Source: Ectocarpus siliculosus (taxonomy: Eukaryota > Sar > Phaeophyceae > Ectocarpales > Ectocarpaceae). From it: 64,000 nt of DNA. Under the pieces are notes generated by a model, which saw only the letters and a list, made by a program, of their open reading frames with translations, searched no databases and was not told the origin of the DNA. Positions 13,540-27,361 of the stretch are shown piece by piece (the first letter of the stretch is position 1; each line of letters begins with the position of its first letter). The translations under genes and the position numbers were made by a program. The DNA lies in contig FN648236.1 of assembly GCA_000310025.1 (NCBI GenBank), forward strand, positions 1 through 64,000, written 5' to 3'.

Positions 13540-13660
13540 TTGGCTTCTCTAGTCGGTGCCCTGGTCTGACTGTCTGACCTCTCTGTGTAATGATGACCTC
13601 TGAAGTCAACTGTTCGAAACGGTTCAGACTGCCACAGCGGAAACCTCTACCGGAACTTGA
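13540..13660 (+). repeat. Short direct repeat in the palindrome centre, copy 2
   Basis: Partner of 11,757-11,860, with about 20 extra bases after ctgacctct. It sits just outside the inner limit of right-arm homology. Confidence 0.6.
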
Positions 13661-14074
13661 CAATCAGTCCCGTTTGGTCTCCGGGTGCAATGGTCTACAT
13701 GTTGTATACTATCCACCGCGGTATGACGTTTGAAGCAAGAACGCAGACCGCATTTTGCCAGCGAGACAACGTGGAGTCTCCACACCAACAGTGTGGTCAG
13801 CAAATCTTGACGGGACGAAGACGCAATCAGCCAACATCCACCCGAAAAACATGAAAATAGTACATCCACCCGACAACTAGAAAACTTGGTCGGGCCAAAC
13901 ACTTACACTCACTCCTCGCACCGTCGCTTCATTACCAACGCCACCTCCAACAATCTCGTCTACATCTTCGGACTTCTGCAAACCCGTGTGGTATTACCAG
14001 CGCCAATATTGCGTTCATTTTCGTCAGAGCGGCGGTTACGCTGCGTTAGCTGGTACTGAGACCAAGAGATCCAA

Positions 14075-17000
14075 ATGTCGTCGCTCCTGCTGCCACTGCT
14101 CTTCCTGGGCTGTTCAACGCTCTACGGTCAGTGTGCCACCATATCGATTTCTCCGGGAGGCACAGCATTTCAGGTACAGAGAACGTGGTCGTAGTGTGGA
14201 GCGCCTTATGAGCGTTGTTTGAGCTTCCGTCGGTTCATAGATGCCCCTGGATGAACACGATCAAGCGTGGTGGAATGATGGAATTCAAAAAGTGCTCACA
14301 ACTATCGGAGATTATGGGAGATTGTCGTTGGAACTCGTCCCTATATCTATCTGCACGTACCGGCAGCTTCCATAGAGTGTCAGAGTGTCAGACTGGGGAG
14401 ATGTTTTCGCTCCATCCTTGGACCGTACTGACCTGGTGCAATTGACCCTGGCGGTGTGGGCATGTTTTGCCGTCAAGGCGTAGGCGACGCCAACACTCTA
14501 ATGAGTGACATCATTGGGTCAGCTCGTTATTATCGTGATCATGATCGGGTCATGATTTCGGCCATGACCGAGTCATGTGACGGCTTTGAGTGTGGCGTGG
14601 AGCGTACCCATCCCCTGCGTACAGGCTTGCTGCTCCGTGTCAGTCCGACCCCTGACTTGTCCTTCCTTTCTCTCCCAGTCTCTCGCCATCGCTTACTCTG
14701 AGCAAGAGGGGACGCTGCTGCTGCTGTAACAACCTTTGTTCCGTTGGTTACCTGAACTCGGCATACAATAGTCAAACACCGTCCTCTGCCAGGGTAGGCA
14801 GCAGTTGATCGGTGCTTTTCGACAAGGTACAGAACGGGCCTGCAATTACAAAAAAATCTGTAAATAATAACATAGACTTGAGACTTGTAAGAAGAAAGGG
14901 CTCAACTTCTACTTTTCACGAAAAATAAGAAAACAGGGCTAAGAAACTAAGCTCAATCTCGGCCACAACATGAGAAACATTCCAATAAGAAACATGATCG
15001 TGCGATACCCCCCAGATATAAGAAAGGGCAGGTTTGTTTAAGGCGTAGACAAAGGCGTAGACAAAACAAACCGAGGTTTATTGAAACAACTCGAATTGCA
15101 ATACTGTTTATATTGGGGTACCCGGAACGCATTGCGTACTGCGGGGCCCCCTCGGTCGAGAGGAGGAGTCGCATATGTTACCATTCTGTTCAAGCCTTGT
15201 GTCCACAGAGTCTTAGCGTGCCAGAGAGAGAGTATCGCAGAGACAACTAGCGAGGTGGTCACATAGAAGGCTTCTAGCGGTGTGCCAGCCTCTGGAGCTG
15301 ACAGGAAGTGGAGTCTTTTCCCACCCACCCACCCCTTTTCTTTCGAAGGTGGGGGAAAGGAGAGGACGGATTATGTATCCGGTAGAACTTATAGCTGTAT
15401 GTATGTGAGGCGAAGAAAATGGTAGGGTACCATTTTAGGGACTTGGTCATCTGAGACTACTGTGTGCAGTAAGATTGGTTCCCTCCACCGCAGGAGAGGG
15501 CACCCTCAGTTGCTGTTTGGAGGGAAGAGAGAGACAGTCTTTATTGGGAGAGAGGCAGAGGCACGATAGAAAGGCCGCAGACACGTGTCTGCGGGAAATG
15601 TGCTCTCTGCCAGTTTGGTATCTCTCTCTTCCCTCGGGCGGTAGAAAATATTAATAAATGCAATTCGAAAGAAAACAATAAACGGGTTGTTTGGGGGGCG
15701 CGTCCAATGAGAAATGTGATGATGTTGATGCCATGCTCCCGACCCCCACCTAGCTCATGTAATTATTTTTGGTAGGGGGGCGTACTCTTATGTTTTGCAT
15801 GCCTTATGAGCGGTTAGACCATTGACCACGCGTCCTCGAGAGGACGGAGCATTGTCCGATCACCGATGGCCAATCGCTCCTTCCTACTTTGCCAAAGGTG
15901 GCTCAAAAATGTTTTCCCTAGTCTGTCTATCCTAACGATATCCCTCCCTGCCTTTTCCAACCACTTCCTACTCCCCAGTACAGCTACCGTCCTCTCCTCT
16001 CTATTCCATGCCTCGAACATCTCCCTGTACGTCCCTTGTATTTTTCCCAGCTCAGTACACTTCCCTCTCTTCTTCGTACCACGGACATTCAGCGACTGGT
16101 CTTCGCATTCGAAGCCGCAATCACATTTGAACTTGTCGTCTTCGTCGTCTACCGTCCTATGTCTTCGTCGACGTTCTCGAAGGCCCATGTCCCCGGTCCT
16201 GAATTTGACCTTAAGCTTTGTCCCTGCATCCATTGGTCCATGTAGGTAATCCTTGAACCCTATTCCTTCTTTCAACATTCCGTACACTTCTAGACCCGCC
16301 TTATCCTCGGTTTCTCTCCTTAGATTCTGTTCTTCTCTCTCGGCACAAGCAACAGATATCTTCTCCTTGAACCCCTGTAGACCCTTCGTTTCCAGCGTTT
16401 CATCTTCGTCGATGTCTAACCCCTTCCATACGTCCTCTACAACCTTGACCCATTCCGTGGGCTGTCTACCCCTCTTTTTGTTTGCCCACTTCGTCTCCCA
16501 TACTATTCTCGGCAACCTCTCCTCTCCCATCCCGCACATGCGATACTGCCATGTCAGCTTCCTTGCGTCTCTTCCCGGCCGTAGGGATTGGATCCCTTAT
16601 TCTGCCCTGACGGCTGCATTACTTGTGCGCTTGGAGCATCCTAGGATGATTTTCGCTGCTTTCATCTGCGCCTCCTCGAGTTCTTTCACTACCTTCTTAT
16701 TTCCTTCCAATGCTTTTCTGGCGTACTCTAGCGGCGGTACGATTACGCTCTTCAAAACCGCCAATTTGATGCGTGTACCGAGGTGCCGGTTTGCGAGTAT
16801 TGGTTGCAGCTTCCCTGCTCGTGCGCTGCCCGTTTCCGCTACCTTGGACATGTGCGCATTCCACGAGCAGTCTTTTGCGATCTCTACTCCGAGGTATGTG
16901 TACTGGTCCACTACTGCAATCTCCTCGATCCCCCACTTCCATCTATGTTCTGCTGGTTCCTCCCTGACCTCGTTGCACACCATGACGGCACTCTTCTTAG

Positions 17001-20000
17001 CGTTGGCAGACAATCTCCACTGATCAGTAAACTTCTTCGCCGCGGTAGGGGGGGGGGGGGGAATCGTGCATGCGGTAATCGTTAAACCATTGACCTCCCA
17101 TCCCTACAAAACCCGGACGGTAGGGGGGGGGGGGGGGGGGGGGGGGGGGNNNNNNNNNNNNNNNNNNNNNNNNNNNNNNNNNNNNNNNNNNNNNNNNNNN
17201 NNNNNNNNNNNNNNNNNNNNNNNNNNNNNNNNNNNNNNNNNNNNNNNNNNNNNNNNNNNNNNNNNNNNNNNNNNNNNNNNNNNNNNNNNNNNNNNNNNNN
17301 NNNNNNNNNNNNNNNNNNNNNNNNNNNNNNNNNNNNNNNNNNNNNNNNNNNNNNNNNNNNNNNNNNNNNNNNNNNNNNNNNNNNNNNNNNNNNNNNNNNN
17401 NNNNNNNNNNNNNNNNNNNNNNNNNNNNNNNNNNNNNNNNNNNNNNNNNNNNNNNNNNNNNNNNNNNNNNNNNNNNNNNNNNNNNNNNNNNNNNNNNNNN
17501 NNNNNNNNNNNNNNNNNNNNNNNNNNNNNNNNNNNNNNNNNNNNNNNNNNNNNNNNNNNNNNNNNNNNNNNNNNNNNNNNNNNNNNNNNNNNNNNNNNNN
17601 NNNNNNNNNNNGTATTTCCGCGGCGCCCCCCGCGCCCCCACACCGCCGCGGGCGGCGCTATATCCACCAGCCACTGCCGCTGTACTGGTGTGTTGTTTTC
17701 TTCGCCAGAACTAAGAAGATATAATAAAGCAAGATAATCAGCAGGATGCAACAGCCCAAAGGAATAAGAAATCGGTTCAAAGACAATAGGCCAACTTCGT
17801 TCGGCTAATCCTTCTGCCCAACATAAGATATTGAGGCTGGACCCGATTGTGACGTTTCTTGTCTCCGGGCACGTTCTGTATTCCCGCCCAGAAGATATCG
17901 TAGTAGTCCAACTATCATGGGTCAAGACCAGATCACGACTTCGTATTTTCTCTCATTAGCAGAAAAATTGACCAGACGGTCATGCTCCAGTCATGATTGT
18001 ATCACTACCCACAGTCGCCATCGTGTCATGACCGGATCGAGGCGAGTGGACTAAGACCGAGACAGGCATGATCATGATCGGGTCATGACCCGGTCATGCC
18101 CGGGTTATGAATGAATCGTGATCCGATCATCCCAATCATGACATAAAGTCATGATCAGTAAACCACTGATGTCCAAGCCCGACGTTTGGTAATCATTTTG
18201 GCAAGGTACCGCAATCTTCGCCGCAGACCTCAAGACCGAAACTTGCAAACCATATCACCACTCACGTGCAGCTCGATCGTGGCGCAAACGATGGCGAATA
18301 ACGTGCGTGTTTGAACCACTTTGATTGAGAAAGGAAACAGTCAAGCGTGTAACCTTTGCGAAGAATGTTTGTGATACTGCTGTACTGCACCTATACTAAC
18401 CTGTTGACCCAACCAACCCTCTACGTGCTGGCCCCAGGATGCCCTCGATGAGGTCAACCCTGGTGACGTCATCGAGCTGGGGCACGGAGATTACTGGGAA
18501 GACCTTAAGACAACGGTGGGTGGACTGCGGTGTGACCTCGCATGTGCGCTCAGGGTTGTCCCGCATCTATAAGTACAAAGAGTCACCACATATATAAAGC
18601 CCAGCCAGAAGGAAAATGACCGTTCTACTGTAGTACACATAACTCGGATGTTAGGCGCAACCATATGCAAACGCACTTTCTTCGCGGTGTACCATACGCA
18701 GACCACGAATCATTCACTACCATGTCCCCGGAGCCAACACTCAGTGCGGTCGGGTACAAAATGTTGGTATGTATCACGCCCACCCAAGATTTATTCTACA
18801 GCTGCAGCAGGTGCTCCAATACGTCACAGTTGTATGCTGACATACCAAAGGGCTAGAGCGCCAACCAGAATATTGAGCGGCTGTGAAATATCGATGGGCG
18901 TGCACTTTAAACAACCCTGACACGGTACTGTACCGTAGAACCTGTCCAGTAATGGCGTCTCTTGAGACTAGCGTTGGACTATTTCTCGCGGCCAAGCCTT
19001 GATGTCGGTTCATTCTCTCACTTCATCGTCGCCGCTCTGTAGATCGATGGAACGGCCGACATGCCAATCACTATCCGCGGGGCTGGTGGGACGGACGACA
19101 GAGACAACGTCGTTCTTCGCGGCGATGGCACTAGCAGCAGGGTCTTCGAAGTCAAGCACGACTACTACATCATCGAGGTGCGAATATCGTCGGCTACGGC
19201 GCAGGCATGCACTGCGAAAACGCCATGACTATACTGCAATGCGTATATATATATGTTGGTGGGCCATACGCAGCAGCGCATTCATATCTTTCATCGAGAG
19301 CCAAAGAACTCCAAAGGATAGGCCAACATCGAGGAGGCCTGTGGTGGCGAAGTGCAATCATGATAACCGAAGCGCCGCTCCGATGCGAATCATTGGTACC
19401 ATCATAGCCGGGCATGCGGATATTGTTGCTCTACGTCGCAATATTCCTATTGGATGTCGCATGCTAGCGATCGAGTCGCCGAGTACATGGGCGATGTCGT
19501 GGGCATGTGGTGCATGGCCTTTCCGTCTGCAGCGTTGTCGTGGCCTTTGACGCTTGTCATAGTATCAGGCCTGCCTCTAAAGGCATTCGCGAGCAAGGAA
19601 TGAAGAGCATCATCACTCAACCATGCGTGAGGCGAACAACCAAGCATAAGACGCGTTGGTAATACGAATAATAATTGCCGTGTCCGCTCGCCCCCGAACA
19701 GGACTTCACAGTGAACGGAGACGCGGAAGATGATCCAGACCGCGGTTCGGGCTCCGATTCCATCAAGGAATTGTGGCGCGACATACTAATCTACGCCACC
19801 GGTAGGAGACCCGACCAACCATGGCGTCGTTGTTTTGGTGTAGGCGGCCTCCTTTGTGATGTGGTGTTATTGGTGTTGTTGTTTCCGTTGCCAAGATCGT
19901 TTCGGGGCCCCATTCCAAGGTTGTTCGCAACCCTCCACAACGACGAGACCACAAAGTTACAATACCAGGAAGGACACGCTTGCAACGGGAAAGCTATGAC

Positions 20001-23000
20001 TGGACAAGTACAGAGGGGTCCGTTCCTCGCGTCCGTTGTACGAGAAACGTGCTGATGGTAGAACCTAATGGCCCGTGGTCGCCGACATCTGCCCATCTTA
20101 TTGTTTTGACTGTCAACGTTGGCATGGCCCCTGCGGCTATTCACGCGTGCGGCGGAAGCTCAGGCTGCTACTCCCCCTCCCACCGCTACCCACCCACTTC
20201 GTTGTAACGCATAGATGTTGACCGTTGTTTTCACTGCCCGCCTCGGTTACCCAGGCGGGCGGGAGCCTACCGAAAGGGATGGAGGCTATGTTTCTGGCAT
20301 AGACGGCCTGGTAATTCGCAACATGGCGATTGCCAATGCCGGTGGCGAGTGCATCCGCTTGCGCGGTAAGCGGAGAAGCGACAAATAGCGTTCTCGTGTC
20401 ATATACGGCATCCCTCTCTCGCATGCGAAATATAGTTTGTCGTTGCCGTCAGTTTCTTCTCAATGCTAACTGCCGCGTTCATTCGAAAACGTGAGCGGGC
20501 TGTTTCGCGTGTTTGAGTGTCTGATGCTCGGTCGTACGTAGTGCTTCAAGGTCGTGCTACGTGCAATTTCCCTTGTCTCCGTGAAGCCAGCTGTTCTTCA
20601 AGCAGTCTCCAGTTGCGTCTCAGAGGACAAAGTCTGACCGCGTCTAGAGTGAACTCATGCGCAGGCGGCACAAATTGGAATCACTATTGTTAACACCTCG
20701 AACCATTTTCCTTTCGGCGTTCGTGCTCTACTTCCACCAAACACGCGGCCGCTCCTGCCGCTGCCCATCTTTCCTCTCAAGACCACGTGACGTACGCCGA
20801 GGTGTACGGCAACACTATCACCGACTGCGGTAAGCTTCAGCCATAGCCTTTTTCAATGCCTTAGCACAAGCTCCACCCTATCGACACATCGCTGACACCA
20901 GAGCTGGCGAACCTTAGTACCCAAACAATAACCTCCACCCCACCCCATCTCTTGCTTTCCGACGCTTCCGTTCCCGTCTTCGTGCGCCCAGGAATCTACG
21001 ACTTCAGGTTCGAGTAGCCCCAATGCACCCAGGCTCGACCTGATTCGACTTGAAGAGCGGCGCGTTCTTGACATGTCAAGCGATTTTTCCCGAAATACCT
21101 CGCGTTACGCGTTTACCGGTGGCGGGCCTGGGTGATTTGTTTTGTAGTTTGGTGGGGTGCGCAGAAAAAACCGGTGCAAGCGAACCCGTCAAACAGTTTG
21201 TTGTGCGGGGTGGAAAAGAGAATGGCCGCTTCGAAAATTCTCTGTTGCAGTCACAGTAGCGCGTCACGCCCGCACCTCTCGTTGGTACGTTCTGTTCCAA
21301 TTCTTCTTCCCTCCACCCTTTCGGCCTTATCCTCCTTGTCATCTCCTTCCTCCCGCTCCCTCCCCCCCCGGGCTTCCACCCACCTGAAGGGAAGAAGGCA
21401 CTGAGGGGAAGAACGGGGAAGGTGTATGTGAGTGGGACCAAACAACGAGAGTACTCTGGCGTGATTGATTCCCGGGGTAGGCGTGCGGTTGCAGTCAACA
21501 ATGACAGGAACTGTCGCACAGTTTGAAGCATGACGGTGCCGTTAACAATGTCCAACAGTTCGGATTCTACGGATTTTACTCAAGCACCTTGCCGCAATGA
21601 GCGTCAACGATGTCCTACTGAGGCTACGCCGAAAGTATACGCTTCATGCTTGGGTCCCCCGCATGAGCCAGGCGCCTTTCAGAAGTGAGAAATGTGTAGG
21701 CAACTTTCACCACTCATAGAAACGTTGGATAATACACCCAAATCATGTGTGTGCTTCGACGCGTTTATTGTCTCCCCTCTGACATGTTTCGATGGTCAAC
21801 GCGCAGATATCGGAACCTCCAGCACTCAGTGGGACGACGGTGACAATTGGAGTGACGGGCCGGACGTGTGCCAGGGTATCACAGTCCATGACAACTTCAT
21901 CAGGACAAAGGTCAGAGAAGAAGAATCGAACCTCGTCACCATGTTTACCACGGAAACAAATGTGCGCATTAACGTCATGGTAAATCACCGCAGAACATTT
22001 AGTTTGGAACTGAACTTTCTCATACGCTGTGCCGGAACCAAACATCACAGCGTCATGTTGCGACGATTATCGCGAGCTTCATGGCAGTTGACACGAGGTT
22101 GGTGATCTCAAACGGACAGACAGGTTTAGAATCGAATCGAAAATGGCAGGAAATTGTTAGTTGCCGGGCTCGAAGCCCGACCACGACGCAGAGCGCAAGT
22201 TTCCCGCAAAACGATTGCCCGTTGTGGTTTGATGCTTGGCGAATTGAGGGTGAGGTGAGATTCTCTGCGATCTGCTATTAGGGCGGTGTACTTTATGCAG
22301 TTGCGGCCGCTCCTCGCCGGTTACCAGATTACCAGAAGTCCGCCTTGTCCGCACGAACTCATGTTCGGTCCGTGGCCGCTACTGCACTGTACTACTTCCA
22401 TCAGGGTAACGAAGGCATTGAAGTGAAAGAAGGAACCGTTGAAACCCTGATCGAGGGCAACGAGGTGTACATGCAGTACGACGCTGAGTCCGGAGGTGAG
22501 TCAGAGAGGCGAGTACAGAGAGATCAAACAGCTCCGGTTGTTCACACAACGAGTTGGCGAGACATTGATTGATTGGAATATGAAAACATTGAGTAACAGT
22601 CTTGGACCTGGTCTATCACATACCTGGGACGCATCTTAAAGATTGCCCCAATCGCCACAGGAGAAACAACGTTGTCACAAGTCTTGATTACTCGTGCAGC
22701 ATTTTACACGATGCATCCGGCTTACGCAAAGCATGTGATGGGAATTCGTCTTCTCCGGGTGGTGTCATGCACACTGCGAAGTTTTCCGGAGCACGAAAGT
22801 GTGTGTACCCAAACTGTAGGCTTTTTCGATAGCGCAAGACGTTTCCCCTGAGATGCGTCTTCGCACCAACCTTCTGCGGGGGCACAGAAGCAATCGCGAA
22901 TACCACTCGAGCAACTACAACGAAAGCAAATATCGCCATTTGTGGGCAGGCATCGGAAGCCGAGGTGACCGGAGCATCATCCGCTACAACCACATCGAAG

Positions 23001-26000
23001 ACACGGACGGGGCGGGTGTCCGTTTAGGAGGCCACACGGTGGACGGCATTGAGTACGGCGCCAACAACCAGGTGCTGGTGTGACCTCAGGCATACACCGA
23101 CAGTTCTGAGTGTATGCGATGGAAAGGTGCCGCGGTTTCCCCCACACGGGTAGCGCTTGTTTTCGTGACATTCAAAGGCTGGGCCAAGGAAGGTTCGTCC
23201 GAGGAAGTTTCATCTCACCCGAATATTTACTTCTGTCGTCAACGTGGTGGGTGTCCAACAGTAGGACGCTGCTCTCACCGTGAGTCAGATACTTCTTTGA
23301 CCCCCATCCTACCTCGGTTGAAAGGCTGAATATTTCGCACCGTTACACAGACACGCACCTACCTGTCGACGGCTTCCCCAGGTCCCCCAGGAACTTGAAC
23401 GCCGAGGGCGACATCGCCTCGTCGCCGATTTCGAATAGATGGTGTTTTCGAGCCGGAACATCTTCCCACGCATCGACTTGGAAGAGATGAGACGGTGTCG
23501 AGCAAGTCCACATACAACAGTCAGTGATGATTCAACCAACTCATACGCGAACCACGGCCTCCCGTCCCTCCTCCCGCCCCCCCGGCCCTCTACCTATCCG
23601 GCCCGTCCGCGCATGCAACAGGTATACGAAAACACCATGGTCAACTGCCGGGCCTCCGGAATAAAGGTCATGGTTACTCCCCAGGGTCAGATCTGCGGCA
23701 ACGACATCGAGGTTCCTGACACCGATGATGACGCCGACGTGAGTGTTGAGCCCTAGGTTGGAGACCGATATTTTCCCTGGCCTGCTGTTCTGGTGGGTAC
23801 GATACTCAAGGGTGGCGGGGGGCGTTACGGCCATCGATCACAAGTACTTGGTGGATACTTCCTTAGAAAAAAACCCAGATCATGGGGGTAGGAGCCGCTT
23901 TTCTGGCCTCCAAGGTTACTACCGAAACCTGACATATGTTTTGAACATGACCCACAACACCCGTCTCCATAGTAGAAGAGCACACAATAGGAGTGGCAAG
24001 TGGCTCTGTTGCAGGAATGTAGCTCGGTGCCGCGTCAGTCCCCGCTGAACCACGTCCGATAATGATTGATTCAGAGAACAAGCAGGAGCGCGGCCGCCTT
24101 TGCCACTCCTCTGAGCTCCGTCTTCCTCTCTCTCTCTTTCTCCCTCTCGCTTCCTCTCTCTCTCTCTCTCCCACTCTCTTTCTCGCTCTCTCCTTGCACT
24201 GGGCGTTATAAACGCAGTACAACTATTCCGGAGGAGCCTACTACTACGACCCGCTGATACCCTGTGACTCTTCGTCCTCATCGGCGCCTGGGTCAACCTC
24301 TGCATCGGTGAGATCGAAGCTCTTCTAGAATACACTAGCGAGAGAGAACACTAGCAAAAGAGAGACCGAGATACGATGGCGACAAAGCGTAGTGCGATCT
24401 ACTTGTCTTGCTGGAGCCGTCCATTCGATCGCGAGATGTAGGTATGGGCCGTTCGTTCTTTGCTCGGGTAGCGAGACTCGTCCATTGTCTCCGATGTGCT
24501 GCTTGGTATCACAACTCCAGTAAGGTCTTGGCGCGTTCTGATACCAAACGTTTCGAATCGGCTGTCATTTGCATTTTGCCGTTTACATAGAAGTCGAAGT
24601 ACCCGCAGCACCAGGTAGCAGTAATCTCTGGTTGTTCCGCTCTGTTGGGACTGGAAGCCGCTTGGTCTAGTTGTATTATAGGCTCCGCTTGGTCTTGTTG
24701 TATTGTAGGCTCGACACTTGATATTCGGGCGACCATGCATGGATAGATGCGCGGGAGGGAAGTTAAACACCGCCGAGGCGTGCAATGGGCGATTCACCCT
24801 CTGGCGTGGAAAGGTTCGGTTCGTGCATGCATGTGCGTGTGCACTTAGGGGCAGGATGTGAGCGAAGCCCTCCTCATGGGTGCAAGGCGGCGGCATGCGA
24901 GCCGCACAATATATCCGTGGCCGACGCGACCACGGGCCTTAGTTCTTCAGCCAAAGAGGCAACATTCGTGGAGTAGTGTAGCGCATAATAAGTAATGCAG
25001 AGTGCGCCCCATAGTGATACACTCCAGATGTGAGGATGGAAACGAACTACATGGAAAACAACGACTACAGTAACCCTCATAACAAGCGCGTTTCGTTGTC
25101 GTGTGCCCAGGTGACCCCGGCACCTGAGCCAACGCCCGAGGCAACGACCGAGGCATTTGCCGAGGCAATGAACGAGGAATCCTCCGAGCCAACGATCGAG
25201 TCAACAATCGCGCCAACGCCTGCGGCAACGCTCGAGGCAACGCCTACGGCAACGCTCGAGCCAACGGCTGACGCAACGATCGCGCCAACAATCGCGCCAA
25301 CGCCTGCTGCAACGCTCGAGCCAACGACCGAGCCAACGCCCGCGGCAACGACCGTCCCGACGTCTGAAGCAACGATCGCGCCAACGATCGCGCCAACGCC
25401 TGCGGCAACGCTCGAGGCAACGCCTGCGAGAACGCTCGAGCCAACGGCTGAAGCAACGATCGCGCCAACGACCGAGCCAACGACCGAACCAACGGCTGAA
25501 GCCGGTGAGTATTTCCGAAGACAGACCAATCCTCCTGCCCTTGCTGTACGCTACCACTCAGTATGTTAGAATGTATGCCATAATGGAATGGGACATTACA
25601 AGAATGATACTGTAGTCCCAATGTGCCCCAAAATTAAAACCAGAACGGCACCACTATTTAGGGTGAATCGACCCCGTTGTACCCTGGGTTGGGGAGCCAA
25701 ACTTCGAATATGAGTGGGGATAAGTATCCAACCATCATGATCCACAATAAGTAACCCACACGAACACACAAATAGCCATCTGGCGGCGGCGCACGTTTGA
25801 AGGTCTCCCTGGAAGGGCGACGTGAAGAAGGCGGTGGAGAAACACTACAGGGTACAAGAAATCTAAGCGATCGAAAAGGAACGCGTAAACGAGCATTGGA
25901 CCTATTGGCGTCGCCGTGCTATCTACTGGGCAGTCACGCCGAAAAACATACATGATTCACAAGAGCAGGGACAACTCGTAGCGGGAGAGAGTGTTCCACA

Positions 26001-27297
26001 CAGGAAAACCGACAGATGGTTCGAACACGTGAGGGGGAGCCGAAACGACACTAGTTCTTGGCCGACGCCAACAATGACGAGAAAGCAGAACATGCTTGCT
26101 GTGCGAAGTATTGGCAGACTGTTCCACTAGGAAGTCCCAGTACTTCTTCCAAAATGAAAGAAGACTGCTGATAATGCGGGAGAAGAGACAACGACAGCGA
26201 CGTCTTGGCATAGAACAGCAGCAGGGGAACTGTCACCCACCGCATGGCCGAAGGATGAAAACATATTGTATGGAAAGCGTGCTATTGAGCTACAGCAGTA
26301 TAGTGGGCAACATGAGTTTGGGGGAATAATACATAGCAGCACAACAAGTCCATCGAAATGAACACGAAATGAAGTAGTAGGCTGCGGTCCCGTACGTGTT
26401 ATTGAGAAGCTTGGTTGGTCGCCCTGCTGCGCCACTAAAAAACAACAAACGAGCACACTCCGTTCCAACTATCACCAACATTTTTCGCGTACTTCTCGCG
26501 CCCGCACGACCCGATCTCCAACCCGTACGTTTCAAGAAACAGAGAGTACGTGTCGCGACGGCATTGAGGGCATCGACGGCCGCGTCGTCTGCTGCCCGCT
26601 CGAGTGTGGCCAGTGCGGAGGGACGGGATGCAGCACTTCTGGCGCCGCGTACGGTCTTGGCGCTGACTCTTGCTGTAGAGAACCGGTCAGTTCTAGCGGC
26701 AAATACTGTGACGACACCGGCGAAGCCCCATGCATCTACGGCAGTGCCCCCGATGCTGACGACGACGACGACGACAACGTCGACACCAACGAGGGTGATG
26801 CTGAGGACGACGATAACGAAGGTGAACGCCATAGCAGTCTGGTAGCCCAAGCATCCTGCCCGCTTACAGTGGCTATGTGCCATGAGCAAGGATATGCGTC
26901 GGAGAAAATCTTGATAGCAGTGCTGCCTGCACCTCAAAATTTCGAACTCACCATCACAAAACAAAACCGAAATTCATTGGACTTGTCCGTTTCAAAACAG
27001 AGAGTATGTGCAGTAATGGCCTCGAGGGCATCGACCACAGAGGCGAGATCTGTTGTTCGCTCGGGTGTGGCCAGTGCGGAGGTCCAGGATGCGACGCTTC
27101 TGGCGCTTCGAACGGTCTTGGCGCTGAGTCTTGCTGCCCACCAGAGGTGCACGATAGCGGCAGATACTGTGACGACACCAACGAGGCCCCGTGTATCATT
27201 ATAGCCGACGACGACCACAACGACGACGATAACGACGACAACGACGACGATAACGACGACGACAACGACGACGATAACGACGACAACGACGACGATA

Positions 27298-27361
<64 letters not shown>

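Larger units (their letters stand above)
11075..14074. promoter_or_regulatory. Shared upstream region of the divergent beta-helix gene pair
   Basis: The two start codons at 11074 (minus) and 14075 (plus) face away from each other across 3.0 kb. The outer roughly 350 bp on each side (11.08-11.43 and 13.72-14.07 kb) are inverted copies with roughly 75-80% identity by eye, so each gene keeps its own diverged promoter-proximal sequence. The middle, 11.43-13.72 kb, is unique apart from a short direct repeat. I see no gene in it, and no core promoter element could be assigned with confidence. Confidence 0.5.

Noticed and set aside
16253-17023. 256-codon plus-strand frame
   Set aside because: It lies antisense to the LINE reverse-transcriptase region, has no domain of its own and is explained by codon bias of the opposite strand.
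17024-17925. Frames of unknown residues across the gap
   Set aside because: They are artefacts of translating N bases and homopolymers. The same applies at 56,890-57,320.
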